A stretch of 64,000 bases of DNA from the NCBI GenBank assembly GCA_021018995.1, contig CM037591.1:6516001-6580000 (forward strand). The letters are read 5' to 3'. The translations under genes were made by a program, and so were the position numbers. Under the pieces are notes generated by a model that saw only the letters and a list, made by a program, of their open reading frames with translations, made no database searches and was not told the origin of the DNA. How positions within the stretch are numbered: position 1 is the first letter of the stretch; every line of letters starts with the position of its first letter. Shown here piece by piece: positions 22,363-34,900 of the stretch. The stretch comes from Chloranthus sessilifolius (taxonomy: Eukaryota > Streptophyta > Magnoliopsida > Chloranthales > Chloranthaceae).

Positions 22363-24883
22363 TGTAATATCCCAAACAATCACGTTTAAACAGTGACCTC
22401 GGGATCCGTGCCCGACTAGTCATAGGTTTGACTAAATAGGAGTTCAATAGTTGGCATAGGGTGCAATGAACGGATGAGATGTGAGAAATCAAGTGAATAT
22501 GTGAAGGGTGATGTAAATCTGAAGTCACATACACCTATTACGGTGCATGTGCTCAACACACAAACTAGAGGGGAGATAAAAGGGTTTAATAACCCTAAAA
22601 TAGGTGTTTTGGTTGTTGAGAGAGAAGTAAAGAAGAGAGAGAGGAGTAAAGAAGGTGGTTAAGCAAGGAATTATTGTGGGTGATTGGAAGGGGGATTCAA
22701 GCACTTAAGGGCTGATTCAACGCGAAGGATCCGTTCAAGCCAAAGCTGGAACCCTAGCCTTTCCAACCACTTGATTAATCAATTTGAGATTGATTAAAGG
22801 TAAGATTTTTGTGAAGTAGATGTATAAGCTATGGGAGCTTAAATGTAGTTAGGAATGGTCTAAATGATAGATTAAATGCTTAGAAGATTATTGGAAAAAG
22901 ATTGAGAAGAACAACCCAAGAGGGGGCTGAATCTGGCCATTTCGATTAATCGAAAGTGGGATTCGATTAATCGATTTTTGCCAAGAAGTTGAAAAGTCAG
23001 AGGACCCCGATTTCGATTAATCGAATTGAGTTTCGATTAATCGACTTTGATTTTCGATTAATCGATTTTGGTATCGATTAATCGACTGGGAACCTCCAGT
23101 GAACTCCAGTGGAGGGGAGAAAAAAGGACTTGGAGAAATCGACTAATCGAAATGGGGTTCGATTAATCGATTTAGAATTTTGATTAATCGATTTGGGATC
23201 GATTAATCGATTTTGGGAATTTGATTACTCGAGTTGAGAATCGAATGGATAGAGTGGAGAATTTCGATTAATCAAATTGGGATTCGATTAATCGAATGGG
23301 AATCTCGATTAATCGATTTGAGAATCGATTAATCGATTTTAAATTTTGATTAATCGATTTTGGAAATCGATTAATCGAATCAGATTCGATTAATCGACTT
23401 TGGAGTTCGATTAATCGACTGTGCCAATTTTTATTGACTTTTGAGTTTGACTTTAAGATTCTTAGAGGGTCTTCGAACTTCCTTATTACATCTTTAGTGA
23501 TGTATTGCATATGTTATGTGGTACCATATGTGGTACGTGTGATCAAGAGCACAAGGAGCCACGTGGAACCTTGATGCGTGATTTAGCAGAGACTTGAGGT
23601 AGGGAACACCTTGAACATGTACTTTATTTTGCAAGAGCATGTATGTAGTGATATAGAATTCAATTCAAACTGTTTTTTTTATTGCTTAAGAGTTTATGAA
23701 AAGTGTGTGTGTGTGACATCTATAAGAGTAATCATAATGAGCCATCCCCAGGGGAGGAGGAAGTAAAGAAATAAGAGCATCAGGTGTGATGCAAGTACAC
23801 GGATACATCCCAGGGATGTATCCAAGATTGAATTATGTCTGATAAGGCCTAACTGGTATAAGATACCACACTTACACGGTGAATAACTATATGTAAAACA
23901 CCTGATATTTTTATTATTTGAGGTTTGATAGGATACCCAGGATACGGACGCCGGATATCCGTGATCGATACGGCGGCGAAACCGTAGGCCAGTGCGGAGG
24001 CTTATCCGTACACAGTAAGCACACCCCAGGGGTGTTGAATTGAGATATGTTGAAACCCCGCCACCAATCCCCAGGGGAAAGGGGCTTGGGTACTATTGTA
24101 TTCCCAGGGAATACATTTAAAACTGTCTATATAGATGACGATGAAGGGTATCTCATCGGGGCTCGATGCTATATTGCTCGGGGATTACTTAAGTTGAAAG
24201 GTTAAATTTTGCTTTAGGCCTTCTCAGTGTCATTCATGAATAATTAAAAGACATGAGTAAACTACCAGAAAAATTTGATTCTTTTCAACTATTTTTTTTT
24301 TAATAACTGCATAGACACATCATGCATGACATATCATGGAATATATGTGAGTTATAATTTATATGTTCAATTGTGTTCTGTTCCCTATTGAGCTAGGATG
24401 TAGCTCACCCTTTAGACTATACGTCGCAGGTCCACTATTGGCTGCTGCCGAGGCTTCAGGGGACGTTGACCCTGGTGAGTCAGACTCGGCACCTGGAGAC
24501 GAGTTGGAGCCACCTCCTGAGGACTTCTTCTTGAGGACTCCGTTGTGCAGCTTCGAGAGTTTTTATAAGATTATTAGTGCGGCTTGGTATGTCAAGCCTG
24601 GTTTTTGGTTAAACAATGTAAATATAAGTTTGGAATTATTCTTTTGGGCGAACCATCTGTGATGATTAGCTATCATCGATGGTTCGGATCGGTTCTCCGT
24701 TCATGTAGGGGCATGAAGGTAGAACTGTCTTTTGAATGATATCCTATTTCCGTAATTATAGTTATTATTTCAGTTCATTATTGTTGCTTGATATATCAAT
24801 GTTCCGTGCATAGCTAAGGGGCACGATCAAGATGATCATGCTGATGGCACAGGTTTTGGGGTGCCGAAATCCGGGCTGTCACA
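22363..24883 (+). repeat. 3' LTR of chromovirus B
   Basis: 2521 bp, from TGTAATATCC to GGGCTGTCACA. It is collinear with the 5' LTR and carries the same palindrome array (22941-23421) and acidic-peptide segment (24430-24532). After it, GGCGG (24884-24888) is the target repeat and gag of A resumes. Confidence 0.94.
22941..23421 (+). promoter_or_regulatory. CGATTAATCG palindrome array in B 3' LTR
   Basis: About 19 palindrome copies. Several positions that are variant in the 5' LTR array read as the exact palindrome here (for example at about 22965), so the ancestral array was probably close to uniform. Confidence 0.7.
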
Positions 24884-25239
24884 GGCGGTGTCGGAGCCAC
24901 TGGAGGTGTAGGTGACTGATGCTGCTCGTGGGCAGTATGAGCTGCCAAGGATGCTGCCTGTTGTGCCATGGCAGTCGCCATGGTTTCCATAGTGTGCATC
25001 ATCCTTTGACGCTCCTCTCTGTCTTCATTTCTTTCTCTGACTCTCTCCTATTCCCTCTGATCTCGATTCTAACAATTTCAATCCTGATTCTCTGCCTAAT
25101 CTTGGCTCTCTTGGCCACCATTGCCTGAAGCCCCTCCATCTCCAAAAGGCACTCGATTGATATCCGAGATAAAATCATCTCGACTACGCAAACTTCTTCT
25201 ATGGCCGCCCCTGGGTCGGCCCCTTCCTCTAGAAGACAT
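24884..25239 (-). pseudogene. gag: gag of chromovirus A, N-terminal part
   Basis: On the minus strand the start at 25239 reads MSSRGRGRPRGGHRRSLRSR, matching gag of B and D. A charged helical stretch and MMHTMETMATAMAQQAASLA follow. It runs to the insertion point of B at 24884; the rest is at 10833-11880. Broken. Confidence 0.85.
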
Positions 25240-25325
25240 AACGGCTGCATGTGAAACTAAAGTTTTGTTAGCAGAAGTCCCTATGTTCTGACAAAACAAG
25301 AGTTGTCAGACTTTCTAAATGAAAA

Positions 25326-25338
25326 TGCTTTGATACCA
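25326..25338 (-). other. Primer binding site of chromovirus A
   Basis: TGGTATCAAAGCA on the element strand, two bases after the 5' LTR. It is the initiator-Met-tRNA type, as in B and D. Confidence 0.85.
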
Positions 25339-25708
25339 ACTGTGACAGCCCGGATCTTGGTACCCCAAAACTTGTGCCATCAGCACGATCCTCCAGACCG
25401 TGCCACATAGATCTGTGCCGAATATTGGCATAGCAAGCAATAATTTAAACAAGATAAGACAAATAACTGTACGATACGGAAATAAATATACTAAACTAGG
25501 TGTAAACTCAAAAGACAGTTCTGCTTTCATGCCGACGCATGAACAGAGAACCGATCCGAACCATCAGTGATAAACAGATCACCTCAGATGGTTCGCCAAA
25601 AGAATTATATCATATAAGTACATGTTTCTCAAAATAAAGACTTGACATACCAAGCCGCACAAAATATACTCTCAAAACTCTCCCTATCAAAGTACACAGC
25701 GAAGTCTC

Positions 25709-25812
25709 CTAGAAGAAGTCCTCGAGAGGAGGATCTAACTCGTCTCCGGGCACGTAATCTATATCCCCCGGATTAGCATCTCCCGAAGCCTCTACGGCTG
25801 CAAGCAAAGGAC
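25709..25812 (-). other. Conserved acidic-peptide segment in A 5' LTR
   Basis: 104 bp after an acceptor-like TACGTCGCAG on the minus strand. Reads GPLLAAVEASGD, then an acidic stretch, and LEDFF followed by a stop. It has the same length and frame as in D and E. Confidence 0.5.
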
Positions 25813-26875
25813 CTGCGACGTATAGTCTAAAGGGTGAGCTACATCCTAACTCAATAGAGAACAACACAATGAACATATAAGTCAAATCCTCACATATATT
25901 CCATGATATTCTTAGCATGATGTATTTATGAACTTTTTGGGAAATAGTTTAAATAATTACAATATGCATTGAAGTTTACATGTTACATTTATTATCATCT
26001 GTTCATGAATCACACTGAATAGGCCTAAAGAAACTTAAATCTTCAACTTAAGTAATCCCCGGGCAATAGAGCATCGAGCCCCGATGGAATACCCTCAATC
26101 TTCGTCTAAATAGACAGTTGTTATGAATATATCACTTTAAACACTACCCAGGTCCCTTTCTCAAAGGCGACGGGGTCTAATCTCATCTCAACATCCTTGG
26201 GATGTGCTACTGTGTACGGATAGACCGCCGTATCGATGTACGGATTGGCCGTCGTACCGGTCACGGATATTCTGCCGAGTCAGTCGTGAGTATCCCGCCA
26301 CGTCGGTGGGATATTCTGTTCAAACCTTAAATAACAAAAATATCATGCGCTTTAATTACATATAGTTATTCATCGTATAAATATGCTACTTTATATTAAT
26401 TAGGCCTTATCAGTCTTTGTTCAATCTTACTTTACAATCTCATTTACATCTCTGGGATGTTTAAATCACTCGCATCACACTGATGCCTTTATCACTTTCT
26501 CATCCCTTGGGGATGTCTTATTTTCATATGCTTACTTGGTGTCAACACACATACTGAGAGGATTATATGATTAAAGCATTTTCATTTTATTGGTGTATCA
26601 CACACACACACCCATGGAGATTATATGATTAATTTCATTTCTATATCACTACATACATGCTCTTGTAATCAAAGTACATGTTCAAGGTGTTCCCTACCTC
26701 AAGTGTCTGACTGTCCAAGCGTCAAGGTCCCACACGGCTCCTCATATTTGCTTTAGCTCGTACCACCTATGGTACATTATAACATATGCACAGTATCAAT
26801 AAGGATGCAATAGAGAAGGTCCAAGACCCTCCATGAACCTCAATGTTAAACTAAGAAGTCAACTCAAACTGCCAA

Positions 26876-27273
26876 AATCGATTAATCGATCTCCAAAATC
26901 GATTAATCGAAACCCCAAATCGATTAATTGATTCCCAAATCGATTAATCGAAATCTAAAATCAATTAATCGATCCCAAATCGATTAATCGAAAGTCCACA
27001 ATTGATTAATCAATCCCAAATTGATTAATCGAAAGTCCACAATCGATTAATCGATTCCCAAATCGATTAATCGGTTTCCCCAGGTCTTATTTCTCTAGCT
27101 ACTGGAGGTACTTAGTCGATTAGTCAATTTCTAAATCGATTAATCGAATTTAAAATTCGATTAATCGATTTCAAGATCGATTAATTGAACTCAAGCCTTT
27201 TTGCTTTTTCAACTTCCGAACTAAAATCGATTAATCGATTCTCCAAATCGATTGATCGATTTGGCCAGAACTC
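26876..27273 (-). promoter_or_regulatory. CGATTAATCG palindrome array in A 5' LTR
   Basis: About 17 palindrome copies and near variants, many at 20-21 bp spacing (for example 26925-27070). Matches the array of the 3' LTR at 3730-4078. Confidence 0.7.
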
Positions 27274-27864
27274 AGCCCCTTTTCGGGTTGTTCTTCCAAA
27301 TCTTTTTCTTCTTATTTTCTATCTTTTTTCCATCATTTTAATTCATCATTTACTCCATCTATTGATTGAATTTAATCATCAAAACTCATGCATTTAAATC
27401 TATCAAAACTCACCTCAAATCAATCTCTTAAAGAATGGATTGGTTGGTTTAATGGCTAGGGTTCCAGCTCTTGCTTCAACGGTCCTTCATGCGTCAAATC
27501 CGGCATTCAATGCTCAAACCCTTCCTCAAATCCGAACCACAATAACTCTCCTTTCCATTAACTTCCCTTTTCTCTCTCTCTCTCTCTCTCTCCTCTTAAC
27601 TTCTCTCACCAACCCAAACAAGAGAATAACTTCTTTAAGGTATTAAAAACCCTTATAACCCTCTTGCTTTTGTGTTGAGCACATACACCAGAGATAGGTG
27701 TACATGCCCTTAACTAACCTCTAACTCCATGCGCAGGTCACATTTACATCACAAAACACTGCTCTTCTCAAGTCTACTGTTTGACCATCACTTGGTCAAT
27801 CTACGACCAATCGGGCACAAATCCTGAGGTCACTGCTCGTCGCTCAACTTTCGGGGATATTACA

Positions 27865-29339
27865 CGTACCCATCAAACGGTCAATTTTGGGGGTGGATGC
27901 CACATGTAATCAACAGATAATCGTTTGGCAGGTGCGCCATGATCTCAAGATCTATTTTGTGAAAGACTAGGACGAAAAAAATAATTTGTCAATGATTTTT
28001 TCATGTTGGAAATGTGTATGTTATTTACAGACAGAGAAAATGAGGTAGCCTAAAATTTTCGAATACAAATTTAATCCAACTTTGGCAAGAAGATAATAGA
28101 GGACTCAGATGGAGGGCCAAAAGAAAGAGAAGATATGCCCAAAAGTGTTGATAATGAGAGCATTATAGAACAAAATATATAAAGAAGGACTAAAGATGGA
28201 ACAAGCTATATATGAACTGAAATGATTTAAAGACAGAATCATGTAGGGTCAAATATCGATCAATATCTGGTCATATAGGCCAATTGGGGCCAAAATGACC
28301 TCCGTCGTCTTATTTAAAACAATCAATGATTTATGCACGTAAAATGTAGGTTGGGATGGAAGAATCTTGGGTTGTAATGAAAGTATCCTTCGTTAATTTT
28401 CTTAAATATTTATTGGGGTAGCAATTTTTGCAATCAGAGTTTCTTACAGCACCACTGGCGCTTCCACTAGTCACATTGTTGACTGCCTTAAATCAGATGA
28501 TAGAGGTCGTTGCTCATCCCAATAGTCCACAACTTGGATCTCGAAATCATGGCTCTAATATCATACGGTTAGATTTTGATTCCATGTGACACACATTCAA
28601 ACAGTGAACGTAATCATGGTGTACATCAAACATTGTTCTATAATTAGAAGGGTACCTTTATTTACAACCCGAGATTCTTCCTTCTCAAGCTTAAAGATGT
28701 TGACTTTTTTGAATATGATGATGGATATTATTTTTTGCCCCAATCATCTAGACTTGATACAAAGCAATCTATGGCAAACTTAGAAAATGAGTTAGTTATA
28801 AGATGACTTGATATTTAGGTCAGGTTTAGCGGTGGGTGTCATGTAAAAGTCTAACATGTGCACTATATGATAGGTACCCCATGATCTAAATATGTTTGGT
28901 GTAAAAGATTATGAAGAAATCAATTTCTATGGGCCTCAAATGTTTATACAATTGATCATATATAGATCATGGACATCAAATCACATGGAATACATGATGA
29001 TTCTATGGCATGCATCCTAAACTGTGACCCAACTCTCAAATACGAAGAGCTTTAGTGATTGGCAGGGATACCTAATACTATCCTCTATGATTTAGTAGAT
29101 GCTAAGCAAGATTCTCCCATTTTGATTTTCCTCAACTTAATAGTGAGTTAGTATTAGTTGCATGACTAAAGCAAAGTGACTTTGTATTGTCAGATCATGT
29201 TGTCGCATTCTACTCCAAAATTCGTGGATCTCTCTTAGGAAGTGTGAATGCCAAGATGGATGGATTCTGCCTTGTGATCAAGACTATCAGTCACATATCC
29301 TTAGCCTCATTTTAAACCTTAAAAAGACTTTCTTTCAAA
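27865..29339. other. Gene-free spacer with foldback repeats
   Basis: Begins with the target repeat CGTAC of A and the right arm of the foldback module split by A (about 27880-27990). Another left-type arm lies at about 28480-28620 (cttaaatcagatgatagagg… to …ccatgtgacacacattc). No reading frame of note, tRNA or rRNA is seen. Confidence 0.6.
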
Positions 29340-30228
29340 GTGTTTTTTAAATGTCTTGAAGTCGTGTCCACAACGTGCTCTGACCTTGGCCATAGTGAGC
29401 TGTGAGTGACCCCAATAAGCTGCTGGCTTCTTCACACCTTGTTGTCGCTTCTGGCCGAATTCTTTAGCACAACGCGTTGTGTTGACTATAGCGAGCTGCT
29501 GTGATATTCACAGCAAGCTGTGGTCACAGCTCGCTGTGGTTCCTCGAGACGACCTTCATCACTCTTAGTCTTTTGTGAAAAAAGGGTCTTTTGGACTTTT
29601 TCGGGAATAGTCCTCTTGAGGGGTTTTAGGGTTTTGATAAATAGGTTTTGAAAAGTGGAGGGAAGGCTAAGCAAGCTAGTGAAAGCTTTCTTCCTTCTTG
29701 AGAGTAAACCCTAGAACTCCTTCTCACCTTTTGAAATCCTTAATTTGCAAAAATAGTTTTATTCAAAAGGTTTCCTTTTCTTGTTCATTATCTTCTTCCT
29801 ATTTTACTCAAGTCAGTCGAGTGTGTTGAGCCCTAGAGATTGGGGTGTGTGTAATTAGATAGCCTTTTGGATCTCAAGATGAATCGTTGTGCGTTCATCA
29901 ACGGTAGAGGAGGACATTCAAATTTGAAAGCTATGGAGGCGACTCATGATGAGAAGTTGGGTTGCTTGGGGGTTTGATAGGGCATGTGCATGCGTTCGAT
30001 ATATTATTCGAAACTCCGTGTAATTGTTTTATTTCATGGTGGATTTGGTTTGTGGACTTCAGTCCCGTGATTTTCTCTCAGTGATTGGATTTTCACGTAT
30101 ATCTTGTGTTGTGGTGATTGTTGATGTTTTATAATCTTTAGATTAATTTAGAATTAATTGAATAGCTGATCAATTTTGTTGGTTAACGGAATTTCATGTA
30201 CTCTGGTCACGTTTGGTATGTGTCCACA
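29340..30228 (+). repeat. Degenerate copia-like LTR (left end unclear)
   Basis: Its right end, TGTCCACA at 30228, and the 3' third match 1-326. It contains short palindromes at about 29395-29550 (CACAACGCGTTGTG, CACAGCAAGCTGTG-like, CACAGCTCGCTGTG), a TATA-like GATAAATAGG at 29636-29645, and R-U5-like text resembling plant copia LTRs. I could not find the start or a convincing target repeat, so the left limit is approximate. Confidence 0.4.
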
Positions 30229-31988
30229 TAAAATTATAATATATACCCTATGATAGGTGATATATGATCTAAAGATCTTTGGCTGAAAATATGGGGACGA
30301 AAATTGATTTCCATCATCTCACTCAAAGTAGTCAAAGTCATCTAATATTAATGAAGATTATTTTATAATTAAGGAGTAAGATGAGGTATCGGGTTGGGTT
30401 GAGTCAGCTCGAGTCGACCCAACATTTTAAGTCTATTTTTTGGGATTTGTGCCACATGGATTAAAAAAATGACCGTTTTATGATACAAGCATGATCTCAA
30501 GATCCCTTGTATCGAAGATTGGAGCGAAAAATGACCTTCATCATCTCATTCAAAGCAATCAATGGTTTTTGGCATAGGTTCCCAGCAAAGATTCCATGGG
30601 TATTACTAAAGCGGCCCATAAAAATAGGGGTAGTTTACTTGGTCAGGTTAGGTTTTCGGGTTGGGCGTCGGGTCGGATTGGGTTGAGTCCACCATTAGGG
30701 TTGGGTCGGGTCGGGTCGGGCATTCACTATTAGAAAATTAAGTACGAGATTTTTAGCCTATTTAAAGAATCCAATTTAGTAAAGACTATTAGCCTATTAA
30801 AAAAATTTGTTAACTTTTCGAGGTCTATTTTAAAAACTTTATTTAACAGTGGAGAATCCTATTTAGAGTCCTACTTTAAAAAGGTTTAAAAAGTTTCAAT
30901 AGGTAAGCCATGTTCTCATGATCTATTATGTGGAACATTGAGGTAAAAATTGATCTCCATCGTCCGATTAAGGTTGTCAATGATTTTTTTTAATAACTTA
31001 GGGTATCCCAAGCTTACATTAATCCCTGAGGGATGCCCTCATCCCCATGTGCCACCAGTATATCACGAATTACGCACCTTAGTGACCGTGATCATGTGGC
31101 ACACATATAATCCTAAAGGTGACCCTATATTTTAATATAGGAGATGGTAAGATGTTGATTCCATGTAGCACACATCCCAAAGTGATCGTGATCATGGCAT
31201 ATCATGAAAGAAGAGTTCTCAGGTCATTTTTTGGGATGTGATCGTGGTGAAATCAACATTTGACCGTCTAATACGTGGGCCACATTCTAAAGAAACGTTG
31301 TGTGAATGATGGCGATGAAAAAAGATTTTCATTGTTTGATTCAAAGCCATCATTAGTGCTAACGGTGGAACCATCAGTTATGGAGTCCGAATCGATGGTT
31401 GCTAAAACCTGTACCCAAATAATAATAGGGTCATTGTTTGGAATGTGTGGCATATGAAATAAAGAACTGATTGTTTGATGGAACAACCATTATCTCAAGA
31501 TCCGTTGTGTAAGAGATTGAGATGAAAACAATCTCCGTTATCTAATTCTAAGGCGGTTAATACATACAAGTTACCATTCGATGGTCCATGAGTTTTTTTT
31601 TCTTTTTGATAGGTATTCCCATGAGTTTAAGCATGTCAAATGCAGCTTGACAGAGAAAAATCCAGGTTTATAAATGAGGGTATCCTAACTTTAATTAGTA
31701 ATTAAAGAAGGTTAAGATATGATGGACATGTGGGGGCACTTTTTGTGTTCTTATAATCTATTTACTAATTACAGATATGACGTACATGTGGGGCCTTTTT
31801 CCATTTACTCATTAAGATGATTATTATCTTTTGTGAAATTTTCCTCTAAAGAAGATACATAAGTGTTATTTTAATAAGAGAAAATAAGACCTTATCATAA
31901 ATAGAAGAAGAGTAGGGATATTTTATTCCTAAAGTGTGGAAACACAAAATTTACAGAAATTGAAAAGTTATTCATACTTTTAATAGTA
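30229..31988 (-). mobile_element. Helitron-like element H1', 5' part
   Basis: Matches H1 (1-1918). The 5' end on the minus strand is TTACTATTAAAAGTATG at about 31988, directly abutting the 3' end of H2. It carries about 0.7 kb (30770-31440) that H1 lacks and lacks the 311-bp MITE of H1. No coding is recognised. Confidence 0.55.
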
Positions 31989-31989
31989 A

Positions 31990-34900
31990 CTAGTAAAAGT
32001 GCACTTGCGATTCACATGTTAATATAAATATGGAGACACTATCGAATTTAAATGTCACATTCTAAAGATATTCTATCTCTATTATATTACTCAATACAAT
32101 AAAAGGCCATCAATGCATTCATATTTGACTACTTTTGAATCATATAATAGAGATTTTTTCTTTATACCAATCTTTTATATTAAACATCTTTATATCATGA
32201 CCTTCAAATTTGATAGCTAAGATGAAGTTTCCACTTGGCCTAAGTCCTCCAAATACCAAGTCTTTCCTTTAAAAGATAACTCTAATTATACCAACCAGAT
32301 ATCTAAGTGCACTACATTCCAAAAATCAATAAATGATATGAACCAGATGATGGAGATTGATTATTTTTTTCAATCTTTCACATAATAGAGCTTGAGATCA
32401 ATAGTGAACCATCAGACGGTCAATTTATGGTTTCATGTGACACACATCCCAAAAGAGTAATCGAAAACCTTGTGACACGCATCATACTTAAACGTGATTT
32501 TCGATCACTTTTTGGGATGTGTTATTTGTACCACATGCAATAAAAAATTGACTGTCAGCACGCTCATGATCTCAAGATCCATTATGGGTATGATTGGGAC
32601 AAAAAATATCGTTACTGTCTTATTCAAAATAATCAATAGTATTCGGCTATGGTGCCCTTCAAAATTGATTTCCATCTCAATCCTCCACACGATGATCCTG
32701 AGGTAAATGGTGTACCAGTAGACATTCAATTTTTAATCTGAGTGACACACATCCTAAAGAAGTAACTGAAAATCATGTGGTAGAGATCATGCTCAAACAT
32801 GATTTTTGATCACGTTTTGAAGCGTGCAACACTTAAAATAAAAAGTTGATTGTCGGTACACCCAAGATCTCATACATTATGGGAAAGATTGGGTGACAAA
32901 CGATCTTCATCGTCTGATTCACAACAGTCAATGGTTTCGGTTATAGTGCCTTTAAAATTTGATGGGTGCAAATAGACCGTTTCTGTTATCGTTTTAATCT
33001 TTTACATAATGGATCCTTACATCAATGGTGTACCATTAGAGGCTCAATTTTTCTATCTCACCCGACACATATTCCACAAAAGCAACTGAAAATTATGTGG
33101 CACACATCATATTCAATCATAATTTTCAAACTTTTTGCGATGTATATCACATGAGGTAAATAATTAATTATCAATACTCTCATGATCTCAATTTCGATTA
33201 TGTAAAAAACAGAGATAAAAAATGGTCTCTATCAGATAATTCAAAGCAATTAATGATTTTCGGTTGTCGTACCGTTAAAAATTCGGTCACTGTAAATAGG
33301 ACGATTCAATTTTCGTTTCAATCTTTCGTCCGAAAAAATAACTGAAAACTATGTGGCACACGATATTATATCTAGTTAAAAATTATAAAAGCGAAAAAAT
33401 AAAAGTTTTTGACCAAATTCGGGAAAAAAAGTCATAAAATTTGTGAATTGATAAAATTTTTAGATTTTATTCAAAAATTCGCAAATAATTCAGATATATA
33501 TTTCTTTAAGTCAGCGAATTTAGTCACGACGGTCATAAGCAAAGTATCAAGAATTGGCCAATACCGATATGTATCGGTTTTTTGGCCAACCGATATGTAT
33601 CGGCCTCGATATAATATCGGGATCGGTCTCGATATCGGCCACATGGAATCAACATGTGACCGTCTGATAGGTGTGTCATGATCTCAAGATCTATTGTTGG
33701 AAGATTGGGACGAAAAACAATCTCCATCATTTGATTCAAGGCAATCGATGATTTTTTATTGTGGTTGCAGAGAGAATGAAGAAGTGGTTGAAGGAGAATG
33801 AGATGACATAGAAGCAGAGAAAATTTGACTTGGCACTGACTTGGCTCAGAGGGTGAAGAAGATGAAAGAGAGGTCTGTTAGTATTTCTTATTTTGTTGTT
33901 AAAGCTGTTTTTAATATTTATTTTCTTGCATTGCTAAAGTAGATTTAGCAAAGTAGTAAAATATATGGAAGATGACTTTGTCTTCAGCACATGAGTTTGA
34001 TTATCACTATTATTATTATTATTATTATTTATTTTTATTATTAGCTAGGTTAGGGTTTTTGCAACCTATGATTCGGTTTCTGCAAATGATGGTTCCACCA
34101 TTAAAGTTGCTAGCTGCTTAGAATCAGACAGTGGAAATCATTTTTCATTTTTTGTCCCAATCTTTCAAACAATATGTCCTGAGATCATGACCCACCTATC
34201 AGATGGTTAAATGCTATTCCACATGGAATGCATCTCCAAAGTGACTTGAGAACTCTTCTCATAGAACGTCATGATCACGATTACTTTGGGGATGTACGAC
34301 ACATAGAATGAACATGTATGATATGTGGGACGTGGTCTTAATATCTATTGTGTGAAGGAACGAAAAACGATCTCCATCATAATATTCAAGTCAGTCCGCG
34401 ATTTTAACGGTGGAATCATTAGTTGCGAAGACCGAATCTTTAGCTGCAAAAATAAATTAGAAAGGATACTTATCCACCGTTTACAATATATTCAAAGGTA
34501 CAAAAATCAATGCATGAAGGTAGGTGGGCATCACTTTAACTTTGACCTATGATTTGAAAGGCAAAAAAATTTAAAAGATACATTTTTTATGGGAAAATTT
34601 TGAGAATTGACCTCTAGTTTCCACCTTTTCCATAATCGACCAGCTTGAAGCCAAGCCAAGTTAAAATGTCATAAATACCCCTAAGGTATGTAAAAGGTGA
34701 CAAAAACTTGGGTGATTCTAAACATCTTAGCATCTTTGACTGCTTTGAATCCAAGGATGAAGATTGTATTTCGTCCTAATCTTCTACGAAATTGATCTTG
34801 AGATCATGGGCATACCATCAGATGATCCATTTTATTAAAAAACAGAGACAAAAATAATGGGGAACAATATCACTTCCATTAAGGAGTGTAAGCGCTCCTT

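Larger units (their letters stand above)
11881..24883 (+). mobile_element. Chromovirus B (Ty3/gypsy, Tekay/Del type), nested in A
   Basis: A complete-length 13.0-kb element with both LTRs (11881-14413 and 22363-24883), primer site, gag, pol with chromodomain, an extra reading frame with its own promoter, and a polypurine tract. It is inserted into gag of a relative, A, in opposite orientation. Its LTRs differ by only a few percent by eye, mostly in the first 100 bp, so it is young compared with A. Coding parts carry about four to six breaks. Confidence 0.95.
2302..27864 (-). mobile_element. Chromovirus A (Ty3/gypsy, Tekay/Del type), with B nested inside
   Basis: A near full-length LTR retrotransposon on the minus strand. 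It has a 5' LTR at 25341-27864, primer site, gag, protease-RT-RNaseH-integrase-chromodomain, an extra reading frame, polypurine tract and a 3' LTR at 2302-4676. Both outer flanks are CGTAC (2297-2301 and 27865-27869), a perfect 5-bp target repeat. Chromovirus B is inserted in its gag and accounts for 13.0 kb of the span. It is broken, with roughly ten or more lesions in the coding part. It must be older than B, and its LTR pair looks more diverged by eye than B's pair. Confidence 0.93.
25341..27864 (-). repeat. 5' LTR of chromovirus A
   Basis: 2524 bp, from TGTGACAGCC to GGATATTACA on the plus strand. It contains the acidic-peptide segment (25709-25812), CCC(A/T)GGG palindromes (about 26150-26520) and a palindrome array (26876-27273). 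CGTAC (27865-27869) follows as the target repeat. Confidence 0.93.

Noticed and set aside
28345-30228. A 1.9-kb solo copia LTR with TAAAA target repeats (28340-28344 and 30229-30233)
   Set aside because: The proposed left part holds foldback-repeat text found elsewhere, and TAAAA is a weak match in AT-rich DNA. The left end is therefore left open.
31268-31486. Small open frames in the Helitron region as host genes
   Set aside because: Short, without domains, not kept between the Helitron copies, and made of foldback-repeat text.
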